Source: JARLFX01 sp036404255 | Lineage (GTDB): Bacteria; Acidobacteriota; Terriglobia; Terriglobales; Acidobacteriaceae | NCBI GenBank assembly: GCA_036404255.1 | Contig: DASWOP010000027.1 | Location: 1 to 37,943, forward strand | Direction of reading: 5' to 3' | DNA length: 37,943 nucleotides | Part shown: in pieces, positions 1 to 8,700 of the stretch | Position numbering within the stretch: the first letter of the stretch is position 1 | Layout: every line of letters starts with the position of its first letter | Made by a program: the position numbers and the translations under genes | The notes under the pieces: generated by a model | Told to the model about the DNA's origin: nothing | Databases searched by the model: none | The model's input: the letters and a program-made list of their open reading frames with translations, nothing else

Positions 1-1283
1 ACCATACTATCCGTGCCCCGGCTAACGAAGCCAAATAGCGCGATATAGAGATAGCAAGCCACGGGAAGGAAGAACGCGTGGTGAATACCAATAACATCTG
101 CAACATGACCTTGCACCACCGGGATGATGGCGCCACCGACAATCGCAGCAATCAGAAGACCTGAGCCCTTGCCGGTGAGCGGCCCAAGCCCGGCGATGCC
201 CAACGTGAAAATCGTTGGGAACATCACGGAGTTGAAGAGCCCAACTGCAAGTATGGTCGCGACGGCCACATGGCCATGCGTGAGCATGGAGCATGCGACC
301 AGCCCCGCAGCCACCAGGGCCGCGAACGCCAGCAGCTTCGCGCTATCAACTAGTCGCAGCACAGCAGAGCCGAGGAACCGCCCAATCATTGCTCCACCCC
401 AATAGACCGAAACCAGCGATGCCGCTGTTCTTACCGTCAGCCCGCCGGTATCCGGTTGGGTGAAATAGTTGATCAGGAAGCTTCCGATGGAAACCTCTGC
501 CCCAACATACACAAAGATTCCGACGATGGCCATCAGCAACCGCTTGTGGCGCCAGATGCTGTCGGAAACGTTCGTGTGCTTATCCTGGGCAACCGGCTCC
601 GTAGTCTCAGGAAAATGAAACAGCATGAGCGACACAGCCAGCGCCAGCAACACCAGGCCAATGCAGAGATACGGCATCTTGACCGACGAAGCTTCCTGCA
701 GGCGATAGGCCTGCAGCATAGCGGGAGAAAGATTGTGCATCTCGGCCACGCCGAGTGCTGCGGCACTGAGAATAAACATCCCACCGACCTTAGGCGCGAC
801 CGTGGTGCCAAAGGAGTTGAATGCCTGGGTCAGATTCAGACGGCTGGCTGCAGTTGCCGGCGGACCAAGAATGGAAACAAATGGATTAGCAGAGACCTGT
901 AGGCAGGTAATTCCTGCTGCGAGCACAACCAGCGCTGTCAGAAAGAAGCCGAACGAAGGCACGTTAGCCGCAGGTATAAACAGGAACGCGCCGATTGCCA
1001 TGATCACCAGCCCGACAATCATGCTCTTCTTGTAGCCGATGCTATCTACCAGCTTGCCAGCAGGCACCGCGAATACAAAGTATGCGGAGAAAAATGCGAA
1101 CTGCACAAACATCACTTCGAAATAGTTGAGGTCGAAGATGTTCTTGAGATGCGGGATCAGGATGTCATTCAGGCAGGTAAGGAAGCCCCACATAAAGAAG
1201 AGCGACGAAGCCATCACCATGGCACTTACTGGCGTTGACCTAATTGGTGCGGTGTTCCCATTGGAAGGTACGGCAGTCATCAT
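1..1283 (-). CDS. FucP/GluP-family sugar:H+ symporter (MFS), 3' end cut by window edge
   Basis: This reading frame is open from an ATG at 1283 to the window edge without a stop; about 427 codons are visible, close to the usual 410-440 of the family, so only the last few residues are missing. An in-frame TGA sits directly upstream of the ATG, so the gene cannot start earlier; a second ATG follows at once. Family hallmarks are LNDILIP (Asp40), ANPF followed by LGP, and RLN-Q-FNSFG, with about twelve hydrophobic segments. E. coli FucP has a key Glu just before ANPF (CLETAANPF); here it is Gln129 (CLQVSANPF), as I recall for the glucose/galactose GluP branch. A glucose/galactose-like hexose is therefore a better guess than fucose. 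It is likely the inner-membrane importer for monosaccharides released by the locus. No clear Shine-Dalgarno sequence is visible. Confidence 0.85.
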   Translation of the reverse strand, partial: MMTAVPSNGNTAPIRSTPVSAMVMASSLFFMWGFLTCLNDILIPHLKNIFDLNYFEVMFVQFAFFSAYFVFAVPAGKLVDSIGYKKSMIVGLVIMAIGAFLFIPAANVPSFGFFLTALVVLAAGITCLQVSANPFVSILGPPATAASRLNLTQAFNSFGTTVAPKVGGMFILSAAALGVAEMHNLSPAMLQAYRLQEASSVKMPYLCIGLVLLALAVSLMLFHFPETTEPVAQDKHTNVSDSIWRHKRLLMAIVGIFVYVGAEVSIGSFLINYFTQPDTGGLTVRTAASLVSVYWGGAMIGRFLGSAVLRLVDSAKLLAFAALVAAGLVACSMLTHGHVAVATILAVGLFNSVMFPTIFTLGIAGLGPLTGKGSGLLIAAIVGGAIIPVVQGHVADVIGIHHAFFLPVACYLYIALFGFVSRGTDSM

Positions 1284-1562
1284 TCATTCAGTCCGATCAG
1301 TTGGAAAGTGAGTTGCAGATAGTGTGCAGGGGTAGAGCGCCGCCAAACCATGGAAACGCGTGCAAGATGAGGATATCAGGATTAGTGCACGATGTGAGAC
1401 GGAAGAATCGCCATGGGTACCGGCGCACAGCCAATTCCGGCAAGCGAGCTTTCCATACATGAATCTTTTCACCTATGACGGCGCTGAACGCAGGAACATG
1501 GCATAGCCCACGCAAATTGACTTGACGGCAGCCAACCACATCAAGCATCGTTATTTTAATTC

Positions 1563-2405
1563 TTGATTAAGCGAGGTCATTTGAGCCCCTCTGAACTTCC
1601 CCTCCAGCAGATCAAAGAATCCATGCGCGCAACGTGGATGGCCGGTGACTTCGGTATCGTTGCCAAAACTATTTCGGCGGGCGCCGAATCATTCGTCGGC
1701 AGCCTCAACGTTCCCTCCGGCGCGCATGTTCTGGATGTAGCCTGCGGTACCGGAAACCTCGCCATTCCCCTTGCTCGTCAGGGCGCTATCGTAACCGGCG
1801 TCGATATCGCCACAAACCTTCTCGAGCAGGCTCGTGAACGTTCCGCTGCAGAAGATCTGGCCGTTAAGTTTGACGAAGGAGATGCGGAGCAGCTTCCATA
1901 CGCCGATGCATCCTTCGATGTTGTTGTCTCCATGTTCGGAGCCATGTTTGCCCCACGTCCCGAACTCGTCGCTGCGGAACTGGCCCGCGTCCTCAAACCT
2001 GGTGGCCTGCTCGCCATGGCGAACTGGAATCCCACGAGCTTTTCCGGACAGATGTTCCAAGTGGGCAGCCGGCACGTACCGCCGCACTCCGGCATTGCCC
2101 CGCCTGTTCTCTGGGGAGACGAGAGCACCGTCCGCGAGCGTCTCGCTCACGGCTTTCGCGATATCAAAACAGAACTCATTCCAATCAACTTCGAGCTTCC
2201 CACCAGCCCGGCAGGAGCAGTAGCGTTCTTCCGAAAGTATTTCGGCCCTACACAGGTTGCATTCAACCACCTCGACGAAGCAGGGCAGTCCGTCTTAGCC
2301 GCTGATCTCGAATCTCTATGGACTTCTGCGAACATCGCTCCAGATCCCGCTATCCACACACTGGTCCGCAACGAATACCTGAAGGTGACAGCCACCCGCA
2401 TTTAA
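1563..2405 (+). CDS. Class I SAM-dependent methyltransferase
   Basis: A 280-residue soluble protein of the Methyltransf_11/25 type. Motif I is LDVACGTGN (residues 57-65), followed by VTGVDIA with Asp81, which should hold the SAM ribose. FDEGDAEQLPY and SFDVVVSMFGAMF are motifs II/III, and LKPGGLLAMANW is the usual post-catalytic strand. The acceptor substrate cannot be told from sequence. The start is uncertain: TTG at 1563 gives the longest product, TTG at 1581 has a GAGG just upstream, and ATG at 1623 begins the conserved part (MRATWMAGDF). It stands alone, divergent from the sugar importer. The 279-bp gap between them holds no feature I can name beyond weak TTGAC-type hexamers near 1517. 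Confidence 0.85.
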   Translation: MIKRGHLSPSELPLQQIKESMRATWMAGDFGIVAKTISAGAESFVGSLNVPSGAHVLDVACGTGNLAIPLARQGAIVTGVDIATNLLEQARERSAAEDLAVKFDEGDAEQLPYADASFDVVVSMFGAMFAPRPELVAAELARVLKPGGLLAMANWNPTSFSGQMFQVGSRHVPPHSGIAPPVLWGDESTVRERLAHGFRDIKTELIPINFELPTSPAGAVAFFRKYFGPTQVAFNHLDEAGQSVLAADLESLWTSANIAPDPAIHTLVRNEYLKVTATRI

Positions 2406-2430
2406 ACTTCGATGGCGGCTAGCAACCGGA

Positions 2431-2535
2431 TTATTTTCTATGGCGCGCCATACGGTCCACTTCAGACCCAGCCAGCAGAAATCCACCCACACCACATACC
2501 GAACTCGCAGACACCTTGAAGGCTCGGGCTGCGCA
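2431..2535 (-). pseudogene. Remnant of the 3' end of a GH105 gene
   Basis: Read on the minus strand this stretch encodes FK-SASSV-GVGGFLLAGSEVD-MARH-K followed by TAA at 2433-2431. That matches the last ~30 residues and stop codon of the intact GH105 gene at 30588-31766 almost codon for codon; roughly 85 bp are near-identical at the DNA level (compare 2440-2520 with 30597-30677). Upstream of the FK codon a one-base change breaks the frame (GAGCCTTC against GGGGCCTTC), and similarity fades near 2535. No start, signal peptide or catalytic region remains. It lies immediately downstream of the LacI gene stop, on the same strand. I read it as the stump of a deleted second GH105 copy. Confidence 0.8.
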
Positions 2536-2551
2536 GCGAGTCGTGCAGAGG

Positions 2552-3598
2552 TCATACCAGTGGGCGTGTTGATTCCCTCTGAATCAGCGTAGGATCAATC
2601 AGCGCTTCGTGCACTGCACTCTCCCGGCCTTCGATCAACGTCAGCAGATGATCGGCAGCCAGTTCACCCATCTGTTGCAGTGGCTGGCGTAACGTGGTGA
2701 GAGTAGGCGTTAGATACCCTGTGCTCTCAATGTCATCAAACCCGATTACCGAAATATCTTCCGGCGTACGCAAACCTGCCTCGCGAAACGCTCGAATGGC
2801 TCCAATGGCCGTCACGTCGTTGAATGTGATGAGCGCGGTGAAGGGCACCTTCTTTTTGATCAACTGCGCAGCGCAGAAATAGCCTTCTTCCGGCGCTGAG
2901 GCTTCGCGCGGCGTATTGCCAGAGTGCAATTCCTGTACCAGACGTACATCCAGTTTGATGCCAAACTCTTTCGCGCATTCCTGAATTCCCTGCCAGCGCT
3001 CGCCCGCTGCCAGCCGCCACGGATGCCCCTTGATTATGGCGATACGGCGATGCCCAAGCTCCGCCAGGTGCCGCATTGCCATCTCTCCGCCCTTTCGGTT
3101 GTTCACAGCAAAACGTGGCACACCCGGTACCCGCGGTTGGCTGCCGATCACCACCCATGGCCGCCCAGGGTCTGTTGCCAGCGTTGTATTGATGGAAATG
3201 AATCCTTCTACGGCGCGTTCCAGCAGGCGCCGTGGATATTCGCGAATCAGTTTTTCGTCACCATGATGATTTGCAGTGAAATAGAGATATCTCTCGCGGG
3301 TCAGCTTCAGATCAATACCGGCCAGGATCATGGCCGCATGTGCCTCGCGGATCTCCGGCAGAATCACCGCCACAGTCAAGCTGCGTTTGGAGTAGAGATA
3401 CTTGGCGTAAAAGTCAGGACGGTAGTCGAATTTGGCCGCCGCATCTCGAATGCGCTGGCGCGTCGGCTCTGGAATAAGTTGTGCGCGGGGCGCATTGTTC
3501 ATCACCAGCGATACGGTACTGGGAGAAAGATTCAGATACTCCGCCAAAGCTTTCTGGCTAATCGGTCGTCCTGCGTCTTGTTTCCGTTCACGCGCCAT
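2552..3598 (-). CDS. LacI-family transcriptional repressor
   Basis: A 348-residue protein with the classic two-part layout. The N-terminal helix-turn-helix covers residues ~13-34 (ISQKALAEYLNLSPSTVSLV), with the hinge near residue 60. A periplasmic-binding-protein-like sensor domain follows (AVILPEI near 80, AVNNRKGGEMAMRHLAELGH, TALITFNDVTAIGAIRA, DISVIGFDD, LTTLRQPLQQMG). It should bind a palindromic operator as a dimer and release it, or bind more tightly, with a sugar ligand. Context points to the flanking polysaccharide genes as targets. A perfect 18-bp palindrome at 10734-10751 and a half-matching site at 31792-31809 are candidate operators. It is divergent from the MFS gene at 3714. 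A GGAG lies about ten bases before the ATG. A degenerate second copy of its 3' end is at 10338-10435. Confidence 0.93.
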   Translation of the reverse strand: MARERKQDAGRPISQKALAEYLNLSPSTVSLVMNNAPRAQLIPEPTRQRIRDAAAKFDYRPDFYAKYLYSKRSLTVAVILPEIREAHAAMILAGIDLKLTRERYLYFTANHHGDEKLIREYPRRLLERAVEGFISINTTLATDPGRPWVVIGSQPRVPGVPRFAVNNRKGGEMAMRHLAELGHRRIAIIKGHPWRLAAGERWQGIQECAKEFGIKLDVRLVQELHSGNTPREASAPEEGYFCAAQLIKKKVPFTALITFNDVTAIGAIRAFREAGLRTPEDISVIGFDDIESTGYLTPTLTTLRQPLQQMGELAADHLLTLIEGRESAVHEALIDPTLIQRESTRPLV

Positions 3599-3713
3599 GC
3601 GCCACCGTCTCCTGGCTAATGATCAGCCTATAGGGAGAAACCCCGTCTCCACGAGAGTACGTCATTCTGCGGGAGAACGATGGTGGGGGCATTCGCACAG
3701 TTACACTCGTGTC

Positions 3714-4928
3714 ATGGCCCGCTCTGAATTTCCGCTGCAATCCGCTGCGGAAATACGTGTGTCTGCAATGCTCTTCCCCACCACCGCTCTGGTCTTCATC
3801 GCATACCTCGCCGTCGGACTGGAGGCAGCAGCCGTTCCCAGCTTTGTACATGGAGCCCTTGGATACAGCACTACACTGGCTGGCCTGGCAGTCAGCGCTC
3901 AGTTTGTGGCCACGTTGATCAATCGTGCCTCGGCTGGCCGGGTTACGGACACTCTGGGCCCGCAGCGCACCGTCAGCCGCGGGCTCCTTCTGATCGTCGC
4001 CAGCAGCGCTATCTTTACCCTCGCCACCGCTGCACCGTTCTACCGCTCACTCTCCCTTTGGGGACTTCTAATCAGCCGCCTGCTGCTCGGCTGGGGCGTG
4101 AGCTGGGTCTCCACTGCAGGGACGGTCTGGGGAATTCAGCGCACCGGTTCCCTGCACAATGCCCAGGTCGTCGCCTGGAGCGGCGTAGCGTCATACGGTT
4201 CACTCGCGCTAGGCGCCCCCGTCGGTCTCTGGATGGGCAGCCACCCCAGCCTGCCTTTTCTCGGGCTCTGCATTGGCTCCTTTTGCCTTGTTGGAGCTGT
4301 TCTGACCTACAGGCTGCCAGCTGTAGCCGTTCCGTCTGGCGAGCCCCTGCATCTCTTCGCCGTGGTGCGCAAGGTAGCCCCCTATGGACTGGCTCTGGCG
4401 CTAGCTGCATCGGGATTTGGCGTCTTCTCATCCTTTATCACTCTGTTCTTTCAGACGCAGCACTGGTCGCATTCTGCACTTCCTCTCAGCCTGTACGGCA
4501 TTGTCTTTGTAGGCGTGCGCCTTGCGCTGGCTCGCTATGTAGACCGTAGCGGCCCTTTCCAGGTCGCGCTGGCATCACTACCAGTGGAGATTGCAGGCCT
4601 ACTGCTTCTTGCGCTGGCTCACACACCGCTGACCGCCTTTGTAGCGGCGTGCCTGATTGGCGCGGGCTTCTCCCTCGTCTTTCCTGCGCTTTGTGTTCTG
4701 ACGCTGCGCTGTGTGGAAACACGTGACCGTGCCTCCGCTGTGAGCGTATATACCGGATTCATTGAGCTTTCCCTGGCGTCTACGGCGCCATTGGCAGGAG
4801 CAGTGATTGCCCGCCATGGCTTCCGCACCGCTTTCGCGCTGGCCATCGCACTGGCCGTGCTCAGCCTTGCCGGAGTGGCCATACTTACAACCCGAGAGCA
4901 TCGCACGGTCAGGATTCTTCGCCCTTAA
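3714..4928 (+). CDS. MFS transporter of the YhhS/YfcJ (arabinose efflux-like) family
   Basis: A 404-residue membrane protein with about twelve hydrophobic segments. It resembles E. coli YhhS along its length: ATLINRASAGRVTDTLGP (family ATLLSRPHAGRYADSLGP), TVWG-----GSLHNAQVVAW, SYGSLALGAPVG, ASGFGVFSSFITLFF and GAGFSLVFPALCVLTL. Known relatives are poorly characterised efflux carriers, so the substrate and even the direction are not settled; sugar or drug export is possible. ATG 3714 was chosen because the reading frame upstream overlaps the LacI coding region antisense and shows no membrane-protein character; no clear Shine-Dalgarno is visible, so the ATG at 3768 is an alternative. It shares a 115-bp divergent intergenic region with the LacI gene, which may regulate it. 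Confidence 0.85.
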   Translation: MARSEFPLQSAAEIRVSAMLFPTTALVFIAYLAVGLEAAAVPSFVHGALGYSTTLAGLAVSAQFVATLINRASAGRVTDTLGPQRTVSRGLLLIVASSAIFTLATAAPFYRSLSLWGLLISRLLLGWGVSWVSTAGTVWGIQRTGSLHNAQVVAWSGVASYGSLALGAPVGLWMGSHPSLPFLGLCIGSFCLVGAVLTYRLPAVAVPSGEPLHLFAVVRKVAPYGLALALAASGFGVFSSFITLFFQTQHWSHSALPLSLYGIVFVGVRLALARYVDRSGPFQVALASLPVEIAGLLLLALAHTPLTAFVAACLIGAGFSLVFPALCVLTLRCVETRDRASAVSVYTGFIELSLASTAPLAGAVIARHGFRTAFALAIALAVLSLAGVAILTTREHRTVRILRP

Positions 4929-4998
4929 GCACTTTCACCGGCAAAACACCGCGTCTCAAATCTTCATTTTTCGAAGCATTTTCACCACTCCCCCAAAT

Positions 4999-5011
4999 AA
5001 AACCCTTGACA
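4999..5011 (+). promoter_or_regulatory. TTGACA-containing 13-mer shared with the region before the propeller gene
   Basis: AAAACCCTTGACA here and AAAACTCTTGACA at 10684-10696 differ at one base. Both lie upstream, on the same strand, of GH79-module sequence (a remnant here, the intact propeller gene there). TTGACA is a consensus -35 hexamer, but neither copy has a convincing -10 at 16-18 bases, so I call it a possible duplicated promoter element only. Confidence 0.3.
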
Positions 5012-5050
5012 CGCCACACATGAGCCCTGGAAAGTGTGACCTTGCCATTG

Positions 5051-5325
5051 TTGACCATCCACACAGACAAAGCCCTGGCACACGTCCTCACGGACTTCAC
5101 CGGCCTGAGCTACGAGTCGTCGCAACTGGTGCACCCGAATTTTTCAGCGGCGACAATACCACGCTGGTGCAGTTCTTCCGCACACTGGGAGCTGATGGCG
5201 TACTTCGTCTGGGCGGCAATATGAGCAAAGTCACTGAGCGGTCACCCATGGATCCGTCTGCAGGTGTGATGGACGCGGATGGCACCGAAGGCCCGATCCG
5301 GGCAAAGGCACTACGCCCACCTTCG
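5051..5325 (+). pseudogene. Degenerate 5'-part copy of the GH79 gene
   Basis: This segment matches 13322-13600 inside the intact GH79 gene over about 275 bp with high identity, for example GAGTCGTCGCAACTGGTGCA and the stretch encoding VQFFRTLGADGVLRLGGNMS. The reading frame is broken twice: one base is lost where the intact gene encodes HSNFFSGD (near 5141), and one is lost at the codons for EGPDPGKG (near 5292). It begins just after the Tat signal of the intact gene and ends before either catalytic Glu, so it cannot make an enzyme. Long open frames across it are accidental joins of two frames. It is preceded by the MFS gene and followed directly by a second, unrelated remnant. Confidence 0.88.
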
Positions 5326-5329
5326 TTCG

Positions 5330-5665
5330 GCAGCGGAGGAACGTGCCACCCGAACCGCCTTACTCCAGCGCGCAGCTTTATTTCACAGCGCGTGGAGGAT
5401 TGCAGCAAGGACAGAATTTTATGTGCGTGGTGGACATTGCGGGAACGGAGCTTCTCTTTGGGAGCCACAAAAGCTGGCACAGCGATTACTTCTGCATGCG
5501 CTGGGGATCACTGCGACCATAAGCGTAAGCCATGGCTTTCACGCATCTATATCCCATGCGAGCAGGATATTACGCCGTACAGGTGTAGTGGTCATTGAAA
5601 AAAGACTCGAGATTGCGACATTAGCGGGGCGGTCATTAAGCATTCTCAAACCCGGGGCCGAGTAG
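5330..5665 (+). pseudogene. Remnant of an ImuB-like (Y-family DNA polymerase-related) gene
   Basis: Two frames joined by a frameshift near 5457 spell one recognisable protein piece. The first encodes YSSAQLYFTARGGL and then CVVDIAGTELLFG; the second continues with EPQKLAQRLLLHALGITATI, SVSHGFHASIS and, further on, VVVIEK-LEIATLAG-SLSIL. The order (hydrophobic-DI-G-LFG, LA-RL-ALGI-A-IAVS-N-HA, VI-G-E---LA-LPL--L) is what I know from the palm/finger region of ImuB-like mutasome proteins. No start, no N-terminal half and no C-terminal part are present. The remainder up to 5730 shows no gene. Family assignment is from pattern memory only, hence the moderate confidence; that it is a broken gene is more certain. 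Confidence 0.5.
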
Positions 5666-5692
5666 CAGAAGTGTTTTCTCCTTTGAGAATGC
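5640..5692. repeat. Perfect 11-bp inverted repeat with 31-bp loop
   Basis: GCATTCTCAAA (5640-5650) and TTTGAGAATGC (5682-5692) are exact inverted copies. The element sits between the polymerase remnant and the convergent end of the fused GH79 gene. No T-tract follows on either strand, so it is not a standard intrinsic terminator. It could be an RNA hairpin protecting 3' ends or a scar left by a mobile element. Confidence 0.5.
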
Positions 5693-5730
5693 ATACGTAG
5701 GCATGCCATCAGCTAATCGGGACAATGGAC

Positions 5731-8700
5731 TCATTGAGGGATCGTAAGGATAACGGCATTCGCCACTGGAAGATTCACAGTGTAGATCCCCGACACTGGA
5801 GCTATACTTTCCGGAACAGCAGTTCCGGTAATCTTGCCGTCGGTTGAGTTGTCAAAAGTCTGGCCATTGATATTGACCCCGCTGAAGCCGCTGGTCTTGG
5901 GCGCATCGATTTTGGGATCGTACCAAGTGGACTGCCACGCCGGTGCACTTAGCCGTGTCACTGTTGCATTGCCACGACCTGCCATCGTGAGCGTTACAGG
6001 CCCGCCTGTGGTCTCATCTTTATTGATCAGCAGGACCCTGATCGTACCATCACCATCTTTGGTCGCCCAGGCCTTGATCGTTGGCGTATCTCCATTTGTC
6101 TTTACTACTGTGATTGGAGAAGAAATAATGCCGGCATCATTCTGTAGCATAGTCGCCAGCATTAGCATTCCGTAGTACTCCGGCGCTACATAGCGCAGTG
6201 TATAGGTGCGGGTGCTGCCGCTGGTGGTGTAGTTAAAGTCGAGAGCGTTATATGCGTCAATTACGCTAGGGTTCAGAAAGTAATTAACGCCAGTAAATCC
6301 CGCCTTTGCATAGCCCATGCCGATATCCATGGTCCACAATGCAGAACTGAAGGTATCGCTGATGCCGTACAATCCTCCGTTTGTAATCGAGTTTATCTCG
6401 CCGACTCGTATATGTTGAATGCCGGCATTCTTTGCGGCGGTCACAGCATTCGCAATCGATGAATGCGTGGGATAGTTCTGGCCGCGAGTAAGCGCGGCAT
6501 CGGTCAACAGATAATTACTCGGATTAACGGTATCTAGTCCTGTACCAGAGTAGTAGTGAATGTTCACCATGCTCAAATCGCCTTGCCGGGCGGTAATAAA
6601 GTCGTCAAGATTATCGACAAAAGACGAACTCCCACCGGTCCAAACCGGCGCAGCAAACTTTATGCCGCTGGTCTGTGGCAGAACGGCTGTGGCATAGGCA
6701 GTTTCGTCCGCCAGGTATTGGGTATAACCGTAGGGACTGGTTCGATAGCCGCCAGATACGTAAAGATCAGGCTCATTACCAAGTTCAAGACCCACCAGTG
6801 CTGCGGCTGGCAATGCAGCCACCGTCTTTGCAGCCCCTGCCGCAGTCCCAGACGGATCGTCCTCTGACATATTAATTCCCACAAACATCGACGTGCCGGT
6901 GTCCTTGTAGAATTGGGCCATGATCGCCAGATACGAACTCGTTACGGTAACCCCCGCCGTATCGTGGAGAAAACGGTCCAGCATCGGTATGCCAGTTATA
7001 TCTGTAATATTCTTCGTAACCTGGTAGAAAATCGGATTCATGTTGTTAGGGGAGTACCCTAATTGTCGAGTCACAACGTCCACATTCAGCGAGAACGAGA
7101 CAAAGTTTTTCGGAACGATTGACGTTGGCGTCGAAGAGGCCGTGACCGCAACAGCAGCAATAGTACTGCTCACCGGCGTAGGCAGTGAGAGGCCTGTCCC
7201 AGTAAGTGCCACCGTGTACGTTGGGTTATTCGTGCTATTCGTCTTAATAGTCAACGTCCCGGTGCGAGCGCCGGTTGCGGTAGGAATGAAGAACACCCGC
7301 ACGTAGCAGTCGTCTCCAACTGCTAGCGTCGTACCGCATTGGTTCGAGCCGCTGCCAATAAAGAAATCGCCCGTAGCCGCAATGGACGTGATCGAAATCG
7401 ATCCAGTGCCGGTATTGGTTAGATCGAAATATCGTGCCGCAGCGCTATAACCCACATTCGACGGCCCCAGGTCACCGGATGGCGTGCTCAAAGTTGTTAG
7501 GCGCGATATGCCCGTACCAGTCAACGCCGATGTGAGCGTTGGATTCGATATGCTGCTCGACGCAATGGTCAAAGTTCCGGTGATCGTGCCACCTACGGTG
7601 GGCGTAAAGGTGACGTAGACAATACAGCTATTCCCAGGAGTAACAGTACCCGTGCAGGTATCCGTATACGAAAAGTTATTCAAGCTCACGGAGACACTGG
7701 ATATTGTCAAATTAACATTGCCGGTATTGGTAAAGGTGAAAGTCTGCGGAGAGGAGCTGGAACCGGGATTGGTGCTGGGGAAGGTGGCACTCGATGGCGA
7801 AAGCGCCGCCGTGGAAACGATGCCCGCACCACCATCGCCGCCTGGCCTACCAAACATGGCCTGCGATGCCGCCGGCCACGCGGGAGCAGCCGAGCCTATA
7901 ATTTCCACCAGATTGCCGTTCGTGGCGCTGGTTACCCAAATGTCTCCCGCGCTATCCAGCGCAAGCCCACGCGGTGCATAGAGTGCGGTTCCGGCGGTTT
8001 GACTTGAACCTGAGCCACAGGTATTTCTGGTCGTGGCGTTGACCCTGCATGGTTTGACAATGCCACGCGCATAAGCGTGAATAGTGTCATAAGCGCTTAC
8101 CGACCCACCTCCTCCGTTGGCATAATCGACGGTCCAGAACACATTATCCCCATCCATCACGCCATAGCGCGGATAGTCTGCGCCGATCGAGATACCGGAT
8201 CCGGCCACAAGAGTCGCGCTGTCTCCCGTACCGACGGAAGCGATCTCATAAAGGTTCGTACCGTTCACTTCCCACGCATTTCCGCTTCCGTCTGGTGCGA
8301 TGCCGTATCCATGCGCGGTCGAACCGGCGGTAGCCGCTGACTTCATAGTTCCCGCATACGCCGGCGCTGAGACCGTTCCGGTATTGGGGAAGAAGAACGT
8401 GCTGGACGCGGAAGTGGCATTGCCAACACCCCAGATATTGAGGCCACTGTCCAATGCGATCTGATTGATCCCTTGAGATGCATTGGGAGGATGAGGGAAG
8501 GTCACTGCTGTATATTGCGGGACACCACCCGTTGTACCGGTATAGGCCAACTCTTGAATATTTTGCACTCCTATACTGCTGGATGAATACCAAATATTGT
8601 TGTACGGATCGACTGCGATACCGAATGGCGAATCAACGGCGGTAAGGATCGGTGATCCCAACACAGTGCCGGTCGCACCACTGTAGATAGTGATGACCTG

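Noticed and set aside
1689..2270. Minus-strand open frame of 193 codons
   Set aside because: It is a shadow of the methyltransferase gene, which has clear SAM-binding motifs on the other strand.
4807..5598. Plus-strand open frame of 263 codons across the MFS end and the GH79 fragment
   Set aside because: It joins the wrong frame of the MFS gene to a part of the frameshifted GH79 copy; it is an accidental reading through decayed DNA.
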